Below are positions 22,580 through 34,910 of a DNA stretch of 64,000 nt, piece after piece. The stretch comes from Embiotoca jacksoni (Eukaryota > Chordata > Actinopteri > Embiotocidae), in contig JAKOON010000018.1 of NCBI GenBank assembly GCA_022577435.1, positions 10,300,596-10,364,595 of the forward strand, written 5' to 3'. The stretch's first letter is position 1. Each line of letters opens with the position of its first letter. The notes under the pieces are model-generated. The model saw only the letters and a list, made by a program, of their open reading frames with translations. It was not told where the DNA came from and searched no databases. The translations under genes and the position numbers were made by a program.

Positions 22580-24936
22580 CACCAGTGAAAATTGCACTGG
22601 ATTTCTCTGTTTCGCCACTGTAAGGACAGAGTGACTGAATTCATTTTGTAGCAGTTTATATACTGCAGATAAGCTATACAAATCCCCAGAATCACTCCAG
22701 TATACTGTATGTCTAAAGTCTTAGGAAAAGTTTATTTGGAGATACGGCGCAGGTAGAGGAAGCAGTTTCAAGAGCAAATCAAGGAGAAAACAGAGTTCTG
22801 TCTCTTTCCTTCATGCTGTGTTGTTTCGGCTGGCTGTTTGCAGCTACTTTCATTTCGATATTTGGAGGTGGAACAATGTCCTCACTTGGCATTTTGACAA
22901 CAGCTAAGCTATCTAGCCAAAAGCAGTACATTGTTGACAACTACTTTGAAAGTGAAGTGTCTATTAAAGCCTGCTCGAAAAGTTGCTAAATGCTGGTGCA
23001 GAGCAGCATGCACTAATTAGCATATTTGTGACATCATTGCGTGATATTTGCATTCTGCCTCTTTCAGATCTCTTGTCAGATCTGTTTGCTTCTCTCCTAC
23101 TCCTCTTTATCGGAACTCAAATATGCATATTTTAACTCTCCATAAAACTGTTCTCATTCTCATGTTTTTCTGTTTCTGTTGTCTCGGTTTGGGCATCATT
23201 AAAATATTTTGTGACCGGTACCTTGTCTTTGGACTTTGCCCTTATAGGTTTCCGGTAATTCCAGTACAAAAATATTGTATGTAGCGGGTGGATTGTGTGT
23301 GTAGATTGTGTTTCTGGCAATTTAGTGACGCGAGACAAACATACAAAACGTATGGATACGTTTGTGACAGTTATTCAGAATTAAGTTTGATGTTTCCTGG
23401 TTGGAAATATAAAACGGGAGGGTGTTTGGAGATGGCCCAGAAAATTGTGAGAAACCGGGGAAAAACGTTGAAAAGAATGTTGCTTTGATGTGATTCTGCC
23501 ACTGTGTTGTATTGGATGCCTTCAGCATGCTGGTACATGCTCTGGAAGTATCTTGAAGACAGACCTGTGCTTATTACTCACCCAGTTTATCTCCACCAGT
23601 CAGCCATGTTTTCATTTGTCTCTGCTGGCACTGGTTGTTTCTTTAAGTTTACCATGGAGCCAGCAGCGCTGGGATGCAGCGCTGCTCGTTGCTATATCTG
23701 CATCAATAGCTCATTAGATCATAAGACATGGCCAGTGGCATCCTGCATTGATAACTGTGCTGCGACGGGTTTCCCCGTGGACTGTTTTGTTAAATTCTTT
23801 GCTGATGCCGGGAGAGAATGTGTGTAACAGAGGGACTCTTTGAAGCTGCCATCAGTATTTTTTTTACATTAGCAATGGATCAAATGACTACTTATTTGTG
23901 CAAATGGTCACCGGTTTTGACCAACGCAGTCTTAGCAGAACTGACCCATTAGTGTTGAAAAGTCCTTGTCTCTGTTGAACTTCAAGTCATTGTGTGGCAA
24001 TGACTCCCATTGAGTTCTAACGTTGTGCTGGATGTGTGCACGGTTAACTGTGCATATTGGTGCAAAAAAAAAAAAATAGTTAATGCATGTTTAACACCAA
24101 GTTTGTGGTCAGCATGACTCGGTGCAGTTATACTCCCTGAAAATGTAGCACTGTTGCTATGGGTAGCTTGTTAACAGACCACTGTGGGCAGGTTGAGTGG
24201 TTCAAGTGATCTAACTGCACAACTAGCTGCAGCTGTTTGAAAATTGTGATTGTTTATCTGTAAGCAGGAAATAATGTTTTTTTCACCAAAATCAATTATA
24301 GGGTTTTCTTTTAAATAGGGCCAAGAGTTAAGATTGAAATAGCATAGACAATAATGATGGCAAATGTTTCTTTAAACCTCTGCCACACAGCAGCACCATA
24401 AATCCTCTGCCAGCAACTGAGACAAATACTTGCTTAGCCAGGGATGAATTTTAGCTAACACAACACATTTCACCCAACACACGGTAGAGAAACAAGATCA
24501 GCCAGCAATACATAATCTCTCCCTCTTTATTTGTCTCTCTTTCTCTCTTTTTCTATTTCCTTTCTTATATGTGTTTTTACCCTTTCATTTTCACACTTCT
24601 CTACTTTCCTGCTCTCTCCCCTTTCCTGTTTTCCTTATTTCCATTTTCCTGCATTTCTGCTTTACAATCACAAAGCCAGCTCATACAGTACGAGTACGCA
24701 GGTAAGCTGTTAGAGAGTAGTTCTCTGCCCTGATATTTCCCTGCAAGATCTTCATATAATGGATACTTGGCCTTTTTGCCTTGTGTTCAATAGGCTGCTT
24801 TTAAAATCTGGCACTGGATCAAGTTGTGTAAGAGAAAAACACTACTTCTGATTACCTGTCTGTTTGTGTGACTGTGTGTGTGGGTCCATGTCTGTGTGTG
24901 TTGTGTAAAAGACCGCACACATGCCACTGGGCAGTG

Positions 24937-24939
<3 letters not shown>
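22576..24939. other. Non-coding stretch with a pyrimidine-rich tract
   Basis: 24510-24670 is strongly C/T-rich on the + strand. The 107-codon open frame at 23504-23827 (+) has no domain or splice support. No element recognised. Confidence 0.4.

Positions 24940-25016
<77 letters not shown>
24940..25016. repeat. (GT)n microsatellite with GCGCGC end
   Basis: About 70 bases of GT ending in GCGCGC; alternating purine-pyrimidine throughout. Confidence 0.97.
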
Positions 25017-27929
25017 CTCTCAGTCTCAGTGTGCCACCAATGGATGCCTCGCTCTGATTGGGTTTCAGTCGTCTGTAGCAGCTGAAATTGTATTTGCTAA
25101 TGGAACCATTTTTGGACAAGCAGGCTCAGACAGAAACAGAGCTATCTGACCCAAGATAACACCTTTTGTTTGTTGGCCTTTCTTCCCAAAGCTGCACCGA
25201 ATTCATCAGGCATTTGGACTGTGCTATGTATTCGCCATTAAACTCGCATAGCATAGAGATTCAGTTACATGACATTTTGATGTGTTTCTTAGATTGATTT
25301 TTAGCATTGATAACCTAAAATCCCCTGAGCAAGACACTTAGTGATCCCATTGCTTTGGCAGTGCTGTTCAGTCATTTTCAATAAAAAACTAATTTTTTAA
25401 GGTTTGAACTTATGTGACTGTATGAATGTAAAACAATGGGATGCTCAGCAATAACATGTGAGCAGTAAAGCTGTTTAAGGTGTGGATAAATACAGGTTAA
25501 AAAAAAGTAAATGATTGCATTCTGGTTCAGTTTGTCCTGTAATGGCTCCCTGCACGAATCACCATTGCCAATCTTTGCACACAGATAATGGTATTTATTC
25601 TCATGGGGGATAATGATGGAGCATTGGTTCATCAGCTCAGTGTAGTTGCCTTGAAAAACATTACCACCTGCCATTAAATTGCAAGCAAGTGACATCTGCG
25701 GGCACATCTGGAGTGGAGACACGATTTGGTATCACCAAAGCATCGTATACAATTATGCAACAATTAGTTCCCACCTACGCTGAGTCCAACTGAGGAAAGC
25801 TGCTCTAAAATGAGACACCTGAAGAAGCAGCATGTTGCACAGTAATTAATGTCATAAAATTAAAACAAAATGGTATTTTGTTGAAGAATACATACACTGC
25901 TGGTCCCTCAAGCCCTTATTAGACAGCATTTTATTTGGAAAACAGATGTTCAAAATGCTCAGTACGTGAAAAATTCTCTTTTGAATGATGACCTTTGGGG
26001 ATTGGCTTTTTAAATATGCCTTTACATATCAAGTTTTCAAATACACTCATACATAATACATAATTTTCTGCAAGAAATCATATTTTCATTTGAGGCAAAG
26101 CAAAATATTGCAAGTTTAACATTATACTGTAATCCCCAAACATACAGGCACACATAGGGTAGATTCCTCTGTTTGAAGGTGATTCAGTCCCCCCAGCTTT
26201 ATCTCTTACCCCCTGGAATTTATAGTAATATAAATTGTAGAATATGACTGCGAATTATTCTGTTTTCCCTGCTTCTTGATAATTATGGTGTTATTGCCAA
26301 TCATATATATGGTGGAATAGGGTGTCCTCTCACCTCCAACGTAATTGAAAAGGTCTCTACCTTTCTTCAGCCCTGGTCACTTTCCAATTAGCCCCACACT
26401 CTGCAGTGAAATGAGTCGCCAGGTCTCGCTATTGGAATTATCATGGACAAGACATTACCATCATTGGTGGAAATATTACATTGTCATAGTTTTAATAATA
26501 AAATGGTGTGTGGGCAAGGTGGCGGTGAGAGTGATAATGATATTGAAAGGTATGGTGAAAGGTGAATTTCAGTTCATGGGTGAAATAATGAAGGTGTTAG
26601 ACGAGTTCATATTTTTTAGTATAGGGGTGTGCATACAAGAATGTGAAAGGTAGTCGTTCCTATATACCAAATCTATGCATATTTAAAAATGTAAGATTGG
26701 TTGGCTAACTCTCTGAGGAAAATATCGCTGTAATATTGAGAAGACTCGGGCGCTCATTACATTTTTTATGCTATTGAGTAATGTACCCAATATCACATGT
26801 AATTGTGAAAGCGACAGCCTCTCAAATAGTTCAAGTTAAAGTTCAAGGGAAGTTTTAGAATATTTTTGAAAATGGATTTTTATAAGGTAGGAATGTCGAA
26901 CTGATTCAGAGAATTCTGCTCTACATGCTATATCTTTTATTTTTTTGTGAACTTTCAATTTCCTTGAAGAGCAGCGAGAATGAGTTTGGACTTTTTTTTT
27001 TTTTTTTTTTTACCTCTTGAGCCTATTTTCTTCATTTTATAACGATTCTCAGTCAAGGTAAAATGCATCAATAAATATCAAATCCCTTTTGTGTTTAAAC
27101 CTGCATTTGTTGACATCAAAACTGCAACAAAAAGACCAAAGTTTTTTCAATTATTCATACATCTGCAATGTTTTCAGTGGAAACTTCTATGGCTGTACTT
27201 AAGAGAATTGGCAGGAGGCTGAAAGGTGAAAAGATGTGTGCAAGTGTGTGTGTTTGGCGTTTAGGGTTGCAGGAAGAAGTGGGAGCAGGATAAGAGATTT
27301 TAGACGTGAGGACTGCAGCAGCACAAGAGAAAAGGGGAGCTGTCCACATTTGGACGTTAACAGGAGCCAGCCAATCATCTTGGATTTGGTAGCATCACTA
27401 CTGAATGAATACACACAGGGGACTTGCTCTCTGAGACACACATAAGTATTGAGTAAGGACAAGCTAAAGAAAGCCTTCGATTTGCTACTGTAAATCCAGT
27501 TTATGGACGAATACCCACCACAAACAGAGAAAATGCCTAAACAGGAAAATCACAAACACTGAGGGCTAGAAAGAGCAGAAGAGAATGTTTTGGACTTTCC
27601 AGCAGAGAGTGATAAAGAGAGTGGAAATGGCAGAGGAGGGAAGGCAAGGAAGGAAATAAATGAAGCATATGATGCAAGAGAGAGACCAGAATTCTACTTC
27701 TCGTGGGCATCCTAGTTTGGAATCATGCCATGGACTCTCTACATTTTTCACTCAACACATACCTCATGTTGAGGGAGAAAAACACAAGACGTAGAACTTA
27801 CAGTCAATCTAGCGGTTATGTAAAGCTATACTTTGGATGCAGCAGGGCCTTGAGCTGAATGCTAACTCTGGTGACTAATAGATAACAGGGAAATGAATGT
27901 GTGGGCTAAATTTAATGTTAATTTAATTT
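25017..27929. other. Non-coding stretch
   Basis: A 20-base T run is at 26992-27011. No exon, RNA gene or element recognised. The 114-codon minus-strand frame at 25378-25722 shows no family motif. Confidence 0.4.
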
Positions 27930-28190
27930 AATGTTAATCCATCCAATTGGTCAATTCACTCAAAACCACAAATGTCAACCTCATGGTGTCAATAGTAGGG
28001 GAATCACCAAGACCTTTATCCTTTGGATTCCATGGATACTGTACCAAAGTTCAGGGGATTTTTTTTTTTGCAATAAATATTTGAAAAAAAATAAAATAAA
28101 AACATGTCAACCTCACGGTGGCACCAGAGGGAAACCAAAATCATTCTCATTCTTTGGAGATGATGCATGTTTGTACAATATTTTCTAGAA
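27930..28190 (-). repeat. Teleost dispersed repeat, copy 2, partly tandem
   Basis: Contains 'cactcaaaaccac', 'aaatgtcaacctcatggtg' and, 130 bases later, 'catgtcaacctcacggtgg', so two units of the family lie in tandem. It matches the copies at 15.8 kb (same orientation) and 43.7 kb (opposite). Confidence 0.72.
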
Positions 28191-28439
28191 AAATTTCCAA
28201 AAGTGTCCAAAAGTCTGGACCAAAGTTGAAGTGAACAGTATCCCCGGAACTGACAATGTAGGCAGGTAGAGTTACATAATTCAATTTGCCATATTTCAAT
28301 CATCGTTGATCTGATGCCATGCATTTCCTTCCACTTTGCTTTAACATTTGAGAGAGAAGAGTGAATGAGGGATATCCTCATTCATATCTGATGGCGATCA
28401 GCTCACCTTAATTCCATTTTGATTAGATGTTTCTTAGTG
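28191..28439. other. Non-coding stretch
   Basis: No feature recognised. Confidence 0.4.
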
Positions 28440-28720
28440 CCTCTGGCACACCTGCTCGGACACGGACCACCGCCCCGCCCCCTCGTTAGAGGGAGAACGT
28501 TCCATCATTAATGAGACGCCCAATAACCACCGTGACCCGGCAACACATTCCCAAAACATTCCATCAGTCAGTAGAGCATGTGCATGAGATCGTTTACGGC
28601 ACGCTCATTAATTACAAGGCGATGGGATTGGTTGGGTTTGGGGTCGCCGTGGCGCTCGAGATGATAAAGGATATGGCTAATGTGATCAGTCATTAGCATT
28701 TAACAGTAAGCAACTGAGAT
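28440..28720. promoter_or_regulatory. Candidate conserved non-coding element
   Basis: High-complexity, CpG-containing sequence unlike the AT-rich surroundings, with several homeodomain-type TAAT/ATTA cores (near 28507, 28606 and 28612). No open frame or repeat explains it. This is an impression from composition; conservation cannot be tested here. Confidence 0.25.
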
Positions 28721-29277
28721 GAAACATGCTTTATTAGCATCTCATGGCAAGAGAAAGTGAAGTGAGTTGAATAAATATGCAAAGTCATATAGAAGAAAAG
28801 TATTAAAAGGGGTGTGAAAAAGCACAGAAGTTAAAAGTAAGACGGAATTATAAGGAGAGACAACCAAAAGCAGAGGAGGAAAAGTTAATGAGCTGCTTTT
28901 TTATTTTTTTCCAGCTCCTCTGCACACTTTAATGTTCTTTACAGGTCTCTGGCTCAAGCAGTTGTCCTTCTTTTTAATCACACACTAAAAATGCAATTAG
29001 TGTTTTCAATTTTCCAGGCCCTTCATCTCCACTCAGTCATAAAGCGCACCCAGGTAATGTCCAAAACATGTCGCTTCATAAACATAATTGGATGACTGCT
29101 CTCACATCAGAAAAATAACAATGTCTTTCAGTTTAATGCAAACTGTAAGAGATCAAAATCTAGTACATTTAGCCGAGCTGAAAAGATAAATGACACAAGG
29201 TGTGACATAGACATGTCACGACTCACAATACTATTTAATTACTTAAATCATCATTGAAAGATGGAAGAGTCAAGGAA
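28721..29277. other. Non-coding stretch
   Basis: AT-rich; nothing recognised. Confidence 0.4.
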
Positions 29278-29279
29278 TA

Positions 29280-30265
29280 TACACTCCCCGGCCACTTTAT
29301 TAGGTACACCTTGCTAGTACCAGGTTGGACCCCCTTTTGCCTTCAGAACTGCCTTAATTCTTCGTGGCATAGATTCAACAAGGTGCTGGAAACATTCATT
29401 TAGAGGTTTTGGTCCATATTGATATGATCACGCAGTTGCTGCAGATTTGTCGGCTGCACATCCATGATGCAAATCTCCTGTTCCACCGCATGACAAAGGT
29501 GCTCTATTGGATGGAGATCTGGTGACTGTGGAGGCCATTGGAGTCCAGTGAACTCGTCCTCGTGTTCAAGAAACCAATGTAAGATGATTTAAGCTTTGTG
29601 ACATGGCGCATTATCCTACTGGAAGTAGCCATCAGAAGATGGGTACACTATGGTCATAAAGGGATGGACACGGTCAGCAACAATACTCAGGTAGGCTGTG
29701 GCGTTTAAACAATGCTCAATTGGTACTAAGGGGCCCAAAGTGTGCCAAGAAAATATCCCCCATACCATTACACCACCAACCTGAACCGTTGATACGAGGC
29801 AGGATGGGTCCATGCTTTCATGTTGTTTATGACAAATTCTGACCCGACCATCTGAATGTCGCAGCAGAAATCAAGACTCATCAGACCAGACAACGTTTTT
29901 CCAATCTTTTATTGTCCAATTGTGGTGAGCCCGTGCAAATTGTAGCTTGAGTTTCCTGTTCTTAGCTGACAGGATGCACCCAGTGGTCTTCTGCTGCTGG
30001 AGCCCGTCTGCTTCAAAGTTCCACGTGCGTTCAGAGATGGTCTTCTGCATACCTTTGTTGTAACAAGTGGTTATTTGAGTGACTGTTGCCTTAATCATCT
30101 CGAACCAGTCTGGCCGTTCTCCTCTGACCTCTGGCATCAACAAGGCATTTTCGCCAAGAGAACTGCTGCTCACTGGATATCTTCTCTTTTTCGGACCGTT
30201 CTCTGTAAATCTAGCGTTAACCAGCAGTTGGACAGGTGTACCTAATAAAATGGCCAGTGAGTGTA
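29280..30265 (-). mobile_element. Degenerate Tc1/mariner-like transposon
   Basis: About 985 bp with inverted ends: ACACTCC..GGCCACTTTATTAGG at the left and CCTAATAAAATGGCCAGTGAG at the right, bordered by TA (exact duplication ambiguous because both ends read TATA). The 'ggccactttattaggtacacc' end is a well-known fish Tc1-like terminus. It carries a decayed transposase on the minus strand. The terminal repeats are short (about 30 bp), unlike the element at 20.4 kb. Missing N-terminal coding sequence suggests an internal deletion near the right end. Confidence 0.85.
29325..30173 (-). pseudogene. Tc1-like transposase pseudogene
   Basis: One open frame (29871-30173) reads through SERTWNFEADGLQQQKTTG and ends at NVVWSDES, which carries the first catalytic aspartate. 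A second (29616-29813) holds GGVMVWGIFSWHTLGPLVPI and stops at FQ-stop. A CAG codon has become TAG (29616-29618) just before the DNAP segment with the second aspartate. Beyond it, frames with SPDLxPIE-like and EECFQHL-like text, and a terminal KAKGGPT-like motif near 29325-29345, can be traced on the minus strand. The helix-turn-helix region expected upstream of 30173 is missing or unrecognisable. At least one nonsense change and frame shifts make it inactive. Boundaries are approximate. Confidence 0.82.
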
Positions 30266-30267
30266 TA

Positions 30268-31464
30268 TAACTGCCCTTTTCCTTTTCCCCAAGACCCTAT
30301 GGTCAGTCTCTGTGGGCTTAAGTGTGACTGGTCACATTTGTAAAGAAGAGGAGAAAGCTGACTTGCACTCTTCCAGCCTACCTATTTTATGGCCTTGTTC
30401 ATGCCTCAAGGGTGAGTTTTCAGACTGATTTCATCTGTGCTGTGTCTTTTTGCTACTTTTGCTTGCTGAATACACGCAACTCTGTGCACAGGCCTGTCCA
30501 ACCATCCACCCAACACCTACCAAATGGGAGGTTAAAAGCAGCTGCCGTGGTTAAAAACCTCCCCACTCAGTATACCACCTTCCAACCAAAGCATAAAGAC
30601 GAGGAGTGTCTTGCACATCTCCCATCACCCATGTTTTTTATGACAAAATGAAGACTGTGATCACACTACTGATCTCAGGTCATTGTTCTGAAGTCATTGC
30701 ATATCTTCTTTAAAGAAATATTACATACATAATTATGGCGATCTAAGAAACCGATATTTCCTGACAAATTGCTCTAGAAACCCTATAGTGGTAAAATGTT
30801 AGGGTGTAATGTTATGTATTTTAATTAGTCTGTATTTCAGATGTCCTATAACTGGTGGGATCAGAGGTGTGTATGTATCCCTTAACACTAAAGATGTAAT
30901 TCTGGACCCATTTACTGTACTTATCTTCAACTGTTTGAGTTGGGGATTATTACCTTTAAATATTATGCTGATTCATGGTTCTGATGCATATTGCATTCAT
31001 ACTGATGCTAATGTCACACATATATGAGAAGGTCATTCATGCTTTTATCTCACCTCGGTTAATTTACTGTATTTTTCATTGTATCCTTGGGATGTCTAGT
31101 TTAAGCAGAAATACTCTTTGATATTCGTTGGAAACTTTTCTACTATTGTTCGAAGATGCCTTTGCTTACCAGGCACTGCGGCTGCAGTAGTTTTTGCACG
31201 TTGTCCTGTTTGAACAATAGCATGTAATTTCACAGTTCCACACGTTTTACCAGCGCCCGATAGTCATGCGCGTAGTTGTGGTTGGCAAACAGCTTTTAGG
31301 TGCATTAACACCACCTTCTGGCGGTACTAATGCATTACTAACTGGTGCAAGTTAAAACAAGGAAAAATATATCTTATAAGACATGATAGTGACATAAACA
31401 TATTTTTTTATGATTGAATTACTGTTTGAAAATCATGACTTATCCCTCATGTATTCAGGTTTAA
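30268..31464. other. Non-coding stretch
   Basis: 'ccaccttctggcggtac' near 31311 resembles a CTCF-type or SINE-borne motif. No exon or element recognised. Confidence 0.35.
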
Positions 31465-31840
31465 GCCCAACAAAAACACAGCTTGCCTTTTGCTGGTGCA
31501 AAATGCAGCTGCTCGGCTTTTAACAGATACTACAAGACAAGATCACATCAGCCCTGTTTAGCCTCTCCTCACTGGTTACCAGTACGTTTTAGTATTGATT
31601 TTAAGATTCTACTGATCCCATTTAAAGCTCTCCATGGTCCAGCTCACTGCTACATTGCTGAGTTGCTGCTCCTTTATGAGCCTAAGTACAGCCTCAGATC
31701 TTCTGCTGGCTGTTCCTAAGTCCCGGCTCAAGACAAAAGGTGACCAGGCTTTGGCAGTCAGGGCTCCTCAGCTATAGAGCTACCTGCCTGATGACATCTT
31801 TTAAATCACTTCTCAAAAAGCATCTTTTTATTTATTTTTT
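31465..31840 (+). pseudogene. Rex1/CR1-L2-like LINE reverse-transcriptase C-terminal fossil
   Basis: The + strand translation in three linked frames gives LLLVQNAAARLLTDTTRQDH, then SPHWLPVRFSIDFKILL..FKALHGPA and LLLLYEPKYSLRSS, then VPKSRLKTKGDQALAVRAPQ. These are, in order, the conserved C-terminal motifs of CR1/L2/Rex1-group LINE reverse transcriptases (QNAAARLL, SLHWLPV, RIDFKILLL, LRSS, AVRAPQLWNSLP). A stop stands where the tryptophan of PQLWN belongs, and at least two frame shifts are present. A T/A-rich tail (31830-31855) follows, consistent with the 3' end of the element. Dead and 5'-truncated, as most LINE copies are. Confidence 0.82.
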
Positions 31841-31855
31841 TATTTTTTTATTGTA

Positions 31856-33638
31856 GCACACCATTTTGATTATATTGACCTGTTTTGTGTGAAACTCACG
31901 CAACAGACACATATATGCAAAATCGTGTAGTGCCACAAGGCATTTGCTGATCTTAATAACTTTTTTGAACTACAGCAGCATCTGCTGTAACTTGTAAAAT
32001 TTTCATTTGAGAAATGTTTGCTGACACTTTCTTTAAAAATCTGTTTCATAGGTCAACAACAAACAAAAATACACAACATACATAAGAATTGTTCATTCCA
32101 ACTTCATTAAAGTTGTACGTAACTTCGAAGCAATCACATTGTTTAATCCAGGCACGATTTTGCCCTGTAGCTTCCAGAGATGCTGATGTGTAAACAAAAA
32201 CCCATCAGAAGTATTAGCGCTATTCTAAAAATGTACAACGACATCGACTGTATCACATCTTCATTATGTGTACTGTAGAGTGTACAGAGTACAGCATAGT
32301 CACATGAAAGGATGCAGCCCACTCGTCAACACAATTGTTCCCGTAATGAGTGAAAACATTAACATAACTGGGCCAAAATGCCATTCATTCTGTCAGAATA
32401 CATCTTTCGTCTGATCCTGTATTTCTTTAAGGTATTTGCTCTTTCCACATCACACAGAAACACACACAGATCCAGAAGCAGTACTACCACCACTCAAATA
32501 AACATCTGCTTAAAAAAAAAATCGTTATAACAGCCAAAGGAATTTACATGGGTAATTATTTCTGCGGGGAAAGCCCCAAAATATTGTCAGCAATCATTTT
32601 TGATCTGGTTTCTCCTAAAATATCCATCCTGATGACAACGGTCCCTTCTGTCGGCACAAATATTGCAGAATAGTTGAATATTAATGGAATGGAAAGTTGG
32701 AGTCCAAATTAACTTGAAACTAACTCAAATCAGCCATTGAGGTAGAAATGTTGGCAATCCATCTGAGGCATTAAATCAGCCAGTGTCTCCACATGTTAAT
32801 TTTTGTTACTGAGGCTACTGTGAATACAGTATGTGAGGAGCATTTCTTTTGCTACTCGCCCCATAGTCAGCCACAGTTTTTTACCCAGCATGTGTTGGAG
32901 ACATCCTGTGAATGTGAAACAGATTAGTTTGAGTTGAGAGAAGGAAACCTATTGAGAGTGTGGGTGAAGGGTGGAGAGGAGGGCAAGGAATGAATAGCAG
33001 ACTTGTGAACTGAGGAGATAAGCTATCTGATCTCTATTGGTTGTATTACTCTTTGCTCTCCCTCTTTCTTTTCCGCTTCATCCTCTCTTTTCCTGCCTCT
33101 CACTGATTCCTTTAGGCCCATTTAGTTAATTAAGGCCATGAAATGTTTCAGAAAGCAATTATGCTGTGACATTATTAAAAGACCAACCTTCCTTGTAAGT
33201 GCAGATTGTCTGTGTCTTGTCTTTCCAGAGAGAAAACTTGTCTGACCTAAGCGGCTGTTGAAAAAGGATTTTGATTTAGCCAGAGAAATGCAACATCAGC
33301 TACTTTCAGTTTCCTTTTGTCTATTTTTTTTTTTGCTCCACTTCACTTGTGGATCCACATTTTCTTTTATTACTATATTACTTTGCTAAACTCTTAGCTA
33401 GCAGTGATAGACCTCGACATTCTTCTCAGCAGGATTTTCTATTAAGGATAAGAAGGACCCGACATCAGATAACAGGCAATGCATGGACACTGATATGATC
33501 TCTTGTTAATTTAGGGCTACAGATTGAAACCAATTGTTGGAGAAGAAACTGTTGTGATTCATCTTTATTATATATGCTCATTGAAGTGGACAATAAGGGT
33601 TATTAGGCTGTTATACAGAGGCATTACATTTCATATTC
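31856..33638. other. Non-coding stretch
   Basis: No exon or repeat recognised. 33110-33190 has TAATTA-type cores in a higher-complexity patch and might be conserved regulatory DNA. Confidence 0.35.
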
Positions 33639-33646
33639 ATAATATC

Positions 33647-34902
33647 TAGGGCTGCTCCCAAATAGTCGAGCTAGCGTTAGTCGACTAAAAGGTCTCAGTC
33701 CACCAAGTTTTCATTAGTTGTTTCGACGCAGGAAGAAAAAAAAAAATCCCTTGAACTGTGCTTTGTCAGAGAAGTTATAAATTACTTGGCAAAAACATTT
33801 ATTACCCATAGATTCTCCGACTTTAGGAGGGTGCCCTTGTGAGTAACTGGCGACGTATGTCCAGTGTGTCTTTGTAGGGGGAAGCGAGTGACTCTCTTGT
33901 GAGAAGTGATGTAAGCAGCGTGTAGCTGAATTCACTATGAAGTGTATGCAGACAGCGGTGACTAAGTTACTGCAATCAGCAATAAAGTCACGATAAACCC
34001 AAGTTTCACTATACTGGCTATCCAAATGTTTTGCATGCCGTTTGCCGCCCCAGAGAAGGCGACAGCACAGTTTCTGCCTCTTTTCATCACTGCAGAGTTG
34101 ATGATGAAGGTAAAGGCTGGTTCGAGTAAAGACCATAACCTGTAAGTGGTCCAGACTCAGACACTTTTGAGCTAAGATACAGTATAATGTAATTAAACAA
34201 CCATGCACTTGAAAAAGGTATATTTTATGAGCTCATTAGTATAATTTTGTGTTTCTCTTTAATGTAGAGTGTTATTTATTACATTCTTTATCAGCCCTGC
34301 AACTTAAAGAATTGTCTGATGCCCTAAAAATATATATATTTCAATAAATAGATTAATATCACAAAAGTGCAACGATTAGTTGACTGTTGGCTTAAACTAT
34401 AGACCATATAAAAGGAAACAGTATGCAGACATGCCATTAAGTGCAATACACTGAAGGATGACTAAAAAGCTTCTGGCTCTGTAGATTCCTATTCAACTCT
34501 TTTTTTTTTCACAAGTCATTGTGGTGTCTTTCACTAAATTTGTTTCTTCTGATACATTTTCTTGCAGTCAATCTGAAAATAATTACATAACTGATTAGAA
34601 ACTAGGTCTCAAAAAGCTGTAGCTAGGGCGTGTCTGGTTTGATTGCCAGGCCTGGAGTGCATTCAGGATTCAGTTACAGGTGGACAGGTGAAGTGTGTTC
34701 AGGTTCCCACTCAGATCGAGTTAGACCCACCGCAACCTTCTCCCCAGCTCATCCAAATATGGTCACTTCTGGCTCCAAAAAAACAAGATTGTGACGGTCA
34801 AAATGCCGAACTTGAGGCTTCAAAATGGCTGTTCACGCTTAGTTTGAACTAATGACTATTAGTCGTCTAAGATGTATGTGTATATGGTTAGGGGCAGCCC
34901 AA
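33647..34902. mobile_element. hAT-like DNA transposon, non-autonomous, with a nested repeat
   Basis: Ends are inverted: TAGGGCTGCTCCCAAATAG at the left and GGTTAGGGGCAGCCCAA at the right, with further inverted text inside (tagtcgactaa near 33677, ttagtcgtctaa near 34859). Flanking octamers ATAATATC (33639-33646) and ATAATGTC (34903-34910) agree in 7 of 8 bases, as expected for the 8-bp target duplication of hAT elements. No hAT transposase motif is visible; the 164-codon minus-strand frame at 33714-34208 has no domain I recognise. A separate dispersed repeat lies within it (34615-34845), adding to its length. Confidence 0.75.
34615..34845 (+). repeat. Dispersed repeat, copy B, nested in the hAT-like element
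   Basis: Same family as 1255-1485, with an exact shared block CAGCTCATCCAAATATGGT at 34744-34762. 'aaactatagaccatataaaa' near 34396 may be the other end of the full unit. It must have arrived in, or been captured by, the surrounding transposon. Confidence 0.68.
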
Positions 34903-34910
34903 ATAATGTC

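Noticed and set aside
23504..23827. 107-codon cysteine-rich frame that looked like a small secreted protein
   Set aside because: The cysteines are not regularly spaced, there is no signal peptide or splice site, and the alternative overlapping frame is equally open.
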